DNA of 8,055 nt, from positions 1 through 8,055 of the forward strand of contig WFRQ01000365.1 in assembly GCA_015486425.1 (NCBI GenBank), written 5' to 3'. Source of the DNA: Deltaproteobacteria bacterium. GTDB lineage: Bacteria > Desulfobacterota > Dissulfuribacteria > Dissulfuribacterales > QOAL01. How positions within the stretch are numbered: position 1 is the stretch's first letter; each line of letters begins with the position of its first letter. The position numbers and the translations under genes are program-made. A model generated the notes under the pieces. That model saw only the letters and a program-made list of their open reading frames with translations. It had not been told where the DNA came from and made no database searches. This document shows, piece after piece, positions 5,227 to 8,055 of the stretch.

Positions 5227-5888
5227 CCGAAGATTTCATGCAGGTTGAAAATATCAAGGGTGACAATACAGTGGTCACGGGAAAAGAGGCAGGTTTCATG
5301 CTGTGCCATGACTGCCATAAGGTAATTCCGGTTCCTGAAGGCATGGAGCATGACGAACATCCGGAGGCAGTATGCCCGAGGTGCAACGCAGCCGTGCATA
5401 TGCGTTCTCCAGACAGCCTGTCCTATACATGGGCCCTGGTTCTTACCGCGTTTATCCTGTGTTTCCCTGCCAATATACTTCCCATAATGTCTGTTGATTA
5501 TCTGGGCCAGGTGGAAGCCTCCACCATAATGGACGGCATAATTTATTTTTTCAAGGAAGGCTCTTATGGAATAGGCATTGTGATTCTGACTGCCAGTGTG
5601 CTTGTTCCGCTGTTCAAAATCATAGGGATTATCCTGATACTGCTTTCAATACAGTTCAAATGGAAGAGCTGGCTGCGGCACAAGACCATAATGTTCCGGT
5701 TCATTGAATTTATAGGCCGGTGGTCCATGCTGGATATATTTGTGATAGCTCTGCTAAGTGTGCTGGTGAATTTTGGCTTTTTCTCAACTATTCATGCTGC
5801 GCCGGCAGCTACTTATTTCTGCGGTGTGGTGATAACCACCATGCTTGCTGCAATAAAGTTTGATACAAGATTTATCTGGGACGCATGA
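5223..5888 (+). CDS. PqiA/LetA-like membrane protein, second half
   Basis: The 221-residue protein is a second single-domain PqiA family member. After a short acidic N-terminus it has its own CxxC pair, C28-H-D-C31 and C51-P-R-C54, a likely zinc ribbon. Helices follow at about 68-90 (F-P-A-N at 81-84), 113-143, 168-188 and 194-211. WSMLDIFVIALLSVLV (167-182) is the most conserved PqiA block and matches the family better than the equivalent of the first protein. The two gene products together reproduce the architecture of E. coli LetA/PqiA, which is known to partner the MCE protein LetB/PqiB in lipid transport between the membranes. The ATGA junction with the preceding gene implies co-translation at a fixed ratio. 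A 50-base gap separates it from the MCE gene. Whether the two halves form a heterodimer is inference. Confidence 0.92.
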   Translation: MTEDFMQVENIKGDNTVVTGKEAGFMLCHDCHKVIPVPEGMEHDEHPEAVCPRCNAAVHMRSPDSLSYTWALVLTAFILCFPANILPIMSVDYLGQVEASTIMDGIIYFFKEGSYGIGIVILTASVLVPLFKIIGIILILLSIQFKWKSWLRHKTIMFRFIEFIGRWSMLDIFVIALLSVLVNFGFFSTIHAAPAATYFCGVVITTMLAAIKFDTRFIWDA

Positions 5889-5938
5889 GGGCTGTGGCGT
5901 GCATTACGGCCACTGAATAAGGAAAACGATATTAACGT

Positions 5939-8055
5939 ATGGAAAAGAATATGGCAAAACCAATAGTTAAAAAGAGAAGGGGTATTTCTCCCATATGGAT
6001 ACTGCCTCTTGTTGCACTGTGCATAGGAGGGTGGCTGCTCTACAGAGGTATAACTGAACGCAGCATAGACATCGTAGTGCATTTTCACAGCGCCGATGGT
6101 GTGACTGCCGGTAAGACCAAGGTAATGTACAAGGGGCTTCCAGTTGGCATTGTCAAGAAGGTTACAGTTGACAGAGGGCTGGATACAGTCTCCATGCTTA
6201 TAGCCATCAGCCCGGAGGCAAAGCAGGGACTGGTAAAGGACCTGAAGTTCTGGATTGTACGGCCGGAGATAAAGGTAGGAAAGATAAGCGGCCTTAATAC
6301 CCTGCTGTCCGGTTCATATATTGCAGTGCAGCCAGGCACTTCTCATGAACCATGTTATGAGTTTATGGGCCTTGATGAGGCGCCTCCGGTGCCTGAAACA
6401 GCGCCCGGCCTTCATGTAAAGCTCAGGAGTGATGCCCTACGTTCCATACAGAAGGGTTCTCCTGTGTACTACCGGAATATTCAGGTGGGTTCGGTCCAGG
6501 ATTATTCTCTTGATGATGGCAAGGGCATTATCATAGAGGCCTACATTGAGCCCGCATTTTCCAGGATGGTGAAACCCGGCACACGGTTCTGGAACGCCAG
6601 CGGCATAACCCTTTCAGGGGGGTTGAGTGGCATAAAATTTCATATGGAGTCTTTGAGTACGCTTATCAGCGGCGGAATAAGTTTTGGTACGCCCGAGAAC
6701 TTCAAGGAACAGCAGCCTGTGAGCAATGGCCACGTTTTTAAACTTTACAAGGGGTTTGATGAGGCTGAATATGGAATAGATGTGATCCTGAGGCTTGAGT
6801 CTGGTGAGGGCATGGTTGAGGGGATAACAAAGGTCATCTTTAGAGGCATAGAGGTTGGCCGCATAAAAAAGATATCCCTGAACAATAAAAACACCAAGTA
6901 CAGGGTTACAGCTCATCTTTATCTGGATCCAATGTCCGAGTCAGTGTTGAAAAAGGGCACCAGGTTCTGGATAATCCGCCCCAAGCTTTCCGTGGGTGAG
7001 GTCCAGAACCTTGATACCCTTGTTACAGGCCCATATATAACATTCATGCCAGGAAATGGTGAACCGTGTCGTGAATTTAGCGTGCAGGGGAGCGCTTCAA
7101 AGCCTGTTTTCAAATCGGGAACCTGGTACCGGCTGGCTGCGGATGACCTGAGGTCCATTGCTCCCGGCACGCCTGTGCTTTTCAAGCATATTCAGGTTGG
7201 CGAGGTGGCACGATACAAGCTTAACCCTGACAACAGCGTGGATCTTATATTCATGATTTATGAAGATTACAAACATCTTCTTAATTCAAAATGCGTATTC
7301 TGGAACTACAGCGGCCTTAGAATGAACCTTACTCCAACTGCATTCAGCCTTGACGCTGACTCTCTGCAGTCCATAATTTCAGGCGGCATAGTGTTTGATT
7401 ATCCCCGTAAATATTATGGCAAGAAAATGAAACCAGTGGATCCAGGGCACAGGTTCAAACTTTATGACAGCTATGCCAAGGCAGTGGAACATTCGCAGGG
7501 CCTGAAGCCCAAGGGGCTGCTGCTATCACTTGAAACCAAGGATCCTATTTACCTGTCAATTGGCAGCCCGGTGTATTACAAGCGTGTTCATGTGGGAGAA
7601 ATTACAGGTATTGTTCTGGACAGCAAAAAAGACAAAATTTTAATTAAAGTATTTATAGAGGAGAAATATTGTCACCTTGTGCGAACTACCACGCGTTTTT
7701 TCAATCTTGGTGGAATGAGCATTAAAGGGAGCATAAAGAAGGGTATGGTCCTTAAAACCCCACCAGTTGCCTCTGTGCTTATTGGAGGGATATCCTTTGT
7801 GAATCCTGAGCCAGGTAAAAATGTCAGGGACAATCATGTGTTCACGCTCTACAGTGATTACGATCAGGCAGTCCAGAAGGATTATGCAAAATTAACTATT
7901 CATATTCCGTGTGCCGATACCATAGATATAAACACGGAGATTCGTTACCATGGCATGAATATAGGTTACGTCAAAAGCGTAGCGTTTGATCATGACATGA
8001 GGTCCGTCACTGCAAAGTGCCTGGTAAAACCCGAGGCAGCACATCTGTTAAGGCA
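5939..8055 (+). CDS. LetB/YebT-like MCE (MlaD-family) protein, 3' end missing
   Basis: The frame stays open to the window edge, giving 705 residues without a stop. One membrane helix (about 16-36, ISPIWILPLVALCIGGWLLY) anchors a large periplasmic part made of repeated MCE domains at about 43-133, 158-249, 280-372, 396-487, 527-621 and 650 onward (cut). Each opens with a strand and a G-x-x-V-x-Y/F-x-x-x-x-V-G turn (for example KVMYKGLPVG 61-70, PVYYRNIQVG 175-184, KVIFRGIEVG 298-307, PVYYKRVHVG 544-553). PqiB has three MCE domains and E. coli LetB has seven, stacked as rings forming a lipid tunnel, so at least six domains points to a LetB-like protein. Odd domains 1 and 3 carry FWI(V/I)RP; even domains 2 and 4 carry FWN.SG. 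AAGGA (5919-5923) is rather far from ATG 5939; ATG 5951 in the same frame, with GGA seven bases upstream, is a good alternative start. Confidence 0.95.
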   Translation, partial: MEKNMAKPIVKKRRGISPIWILPLVALCIGGWLLYRGITERSIDIVVHFHSADGVTAGKTKVMYKGLPVGIVKKVTVDRGLDTVSMLIAISPEAKQGLVKDLKFWIVRPEIKVGKISGLNTLLSGSYIAVQPGTSHEPCYEFMGLDEAPPVPETAPGLHVKLRSDALRSIQKGSPVYYRNIQVGSVQDYSLDDGKGIIIEAYIEPAFSRMVKPGTRFWNASGITLSGGLSGIKFHMESLSTLISGGISFGTPENFKEQQPVSNGHVFKLYKGFDEAEYGIDVILRLESGEGMVEGITKVIFRGIEVGRIKKISLNNKNTKYRVTAHLYLDPMSESVLKKGTRFWIIRPKLSVGEVQNLDTLVTGPYITFMPGNGEPCREFSVQGSASKPVFKSGTWYRLAADDLRSIAPGTPVLFKHIQVGEVARYKLNPDNSVDLIFMIYEDYKHLLNSKCVFWNYSGLRMNLTPTAFSLDADSLQSIISGGIVFDYPRKYYGKKMKPVDPGHRFKLYDSYAKAVEHSQGLKPKGLLLSLETKDPIYLSIGSPVYYKRVHVGEITGIVLDSKKDKILIKVFIEEKYCHLVRTTTRFFNLGGMSIKGSIKKGMVLKTPPVASVLIGGISFVNPEPGKNVRDNHVFTLYSDYDQAVQKDYAKLTIHIPCADTIDINTEIRYHGMNIGYVKSVAFDHDMRSVTAKCLVKPEAAHLLR

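Overview
The window looks like chromosomal DNA of a Gram-negative (two-membrane) bacterium. The evidence is a LetA/LetB-type (PqiA/PqiB-like) inner-to-outer-membrane lipid transfer operon, which needs an outer membrane. Moderate GC, palindromic repeats of the 'GTTCCCAAACT' type, a small transposon-derived element and split single-domain PqiA proteins would fit a deltaproteobacterium/Desulfobacterota-like genome. That taxonomic guess is inference from style, not proven here.

Layout. Bases 1-600 are a mobile-element-scarred region. A 180-bp MITE-like element (66-245) with terminal inverted repeats and a 3-bp TTA duplication sits in a reading frame that I cannot name. Its downstream part runs to 596 and overlaps the next gene by GTGA. 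Bases 593-1143 are a compact type II toxin-antitoxin pair (Phd/YefM antitoxin, RelE/ParE toxin) with a good upstream promoter and Shine-Dalgarno site. Bases 1144-1798 hold no convincing gene. They contain a mirror-arranged cluster of palindromes (1419-1560), a separate 9-bp-arm hairpin and a possible terminator. Bases 1799-2413 encode a bacterial phospholipid-scramblase-family protein with a well-preserved C-terminal 'DADNFG..FP' motif. Bases 2414-2810 are a gene-poor gap with a near-consensus sigma-70 promoter at 2476-2503, giving the next operon a leader of about 300 nt.

Bases 2811-8055 are one tightly packed operon: an MscS-family mechanosensitive channel with a signal peptide and large periplasmic N-terminal domain, two separate single-domain PqiA/LetA-like membrane proteins, and a long LetB/YebT-like MCE protein that runs off the right edge with at least six MCE domains visible. 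Junctions are 17-nt overlap, ATGA overlap and a 50-nt gap.

How the genes fit together. The LetA-like pair would be the inner-membrane partner of the LetB-like periplasmic tunnel, moving lipid between the two membranes. The MscS protein would sense inner-membrane tension and appears translationally linked to the LetA genes. The scramblase-family protein upstream is not clearly in the same transcript, but lies next to a lipid-transfer operon, making a possible envelope-lipid-homeostasis neighbourhood. This joint role is inference. The most interesting point is the neighbourhood of scramblase, tension channel, split LetA and LetB.
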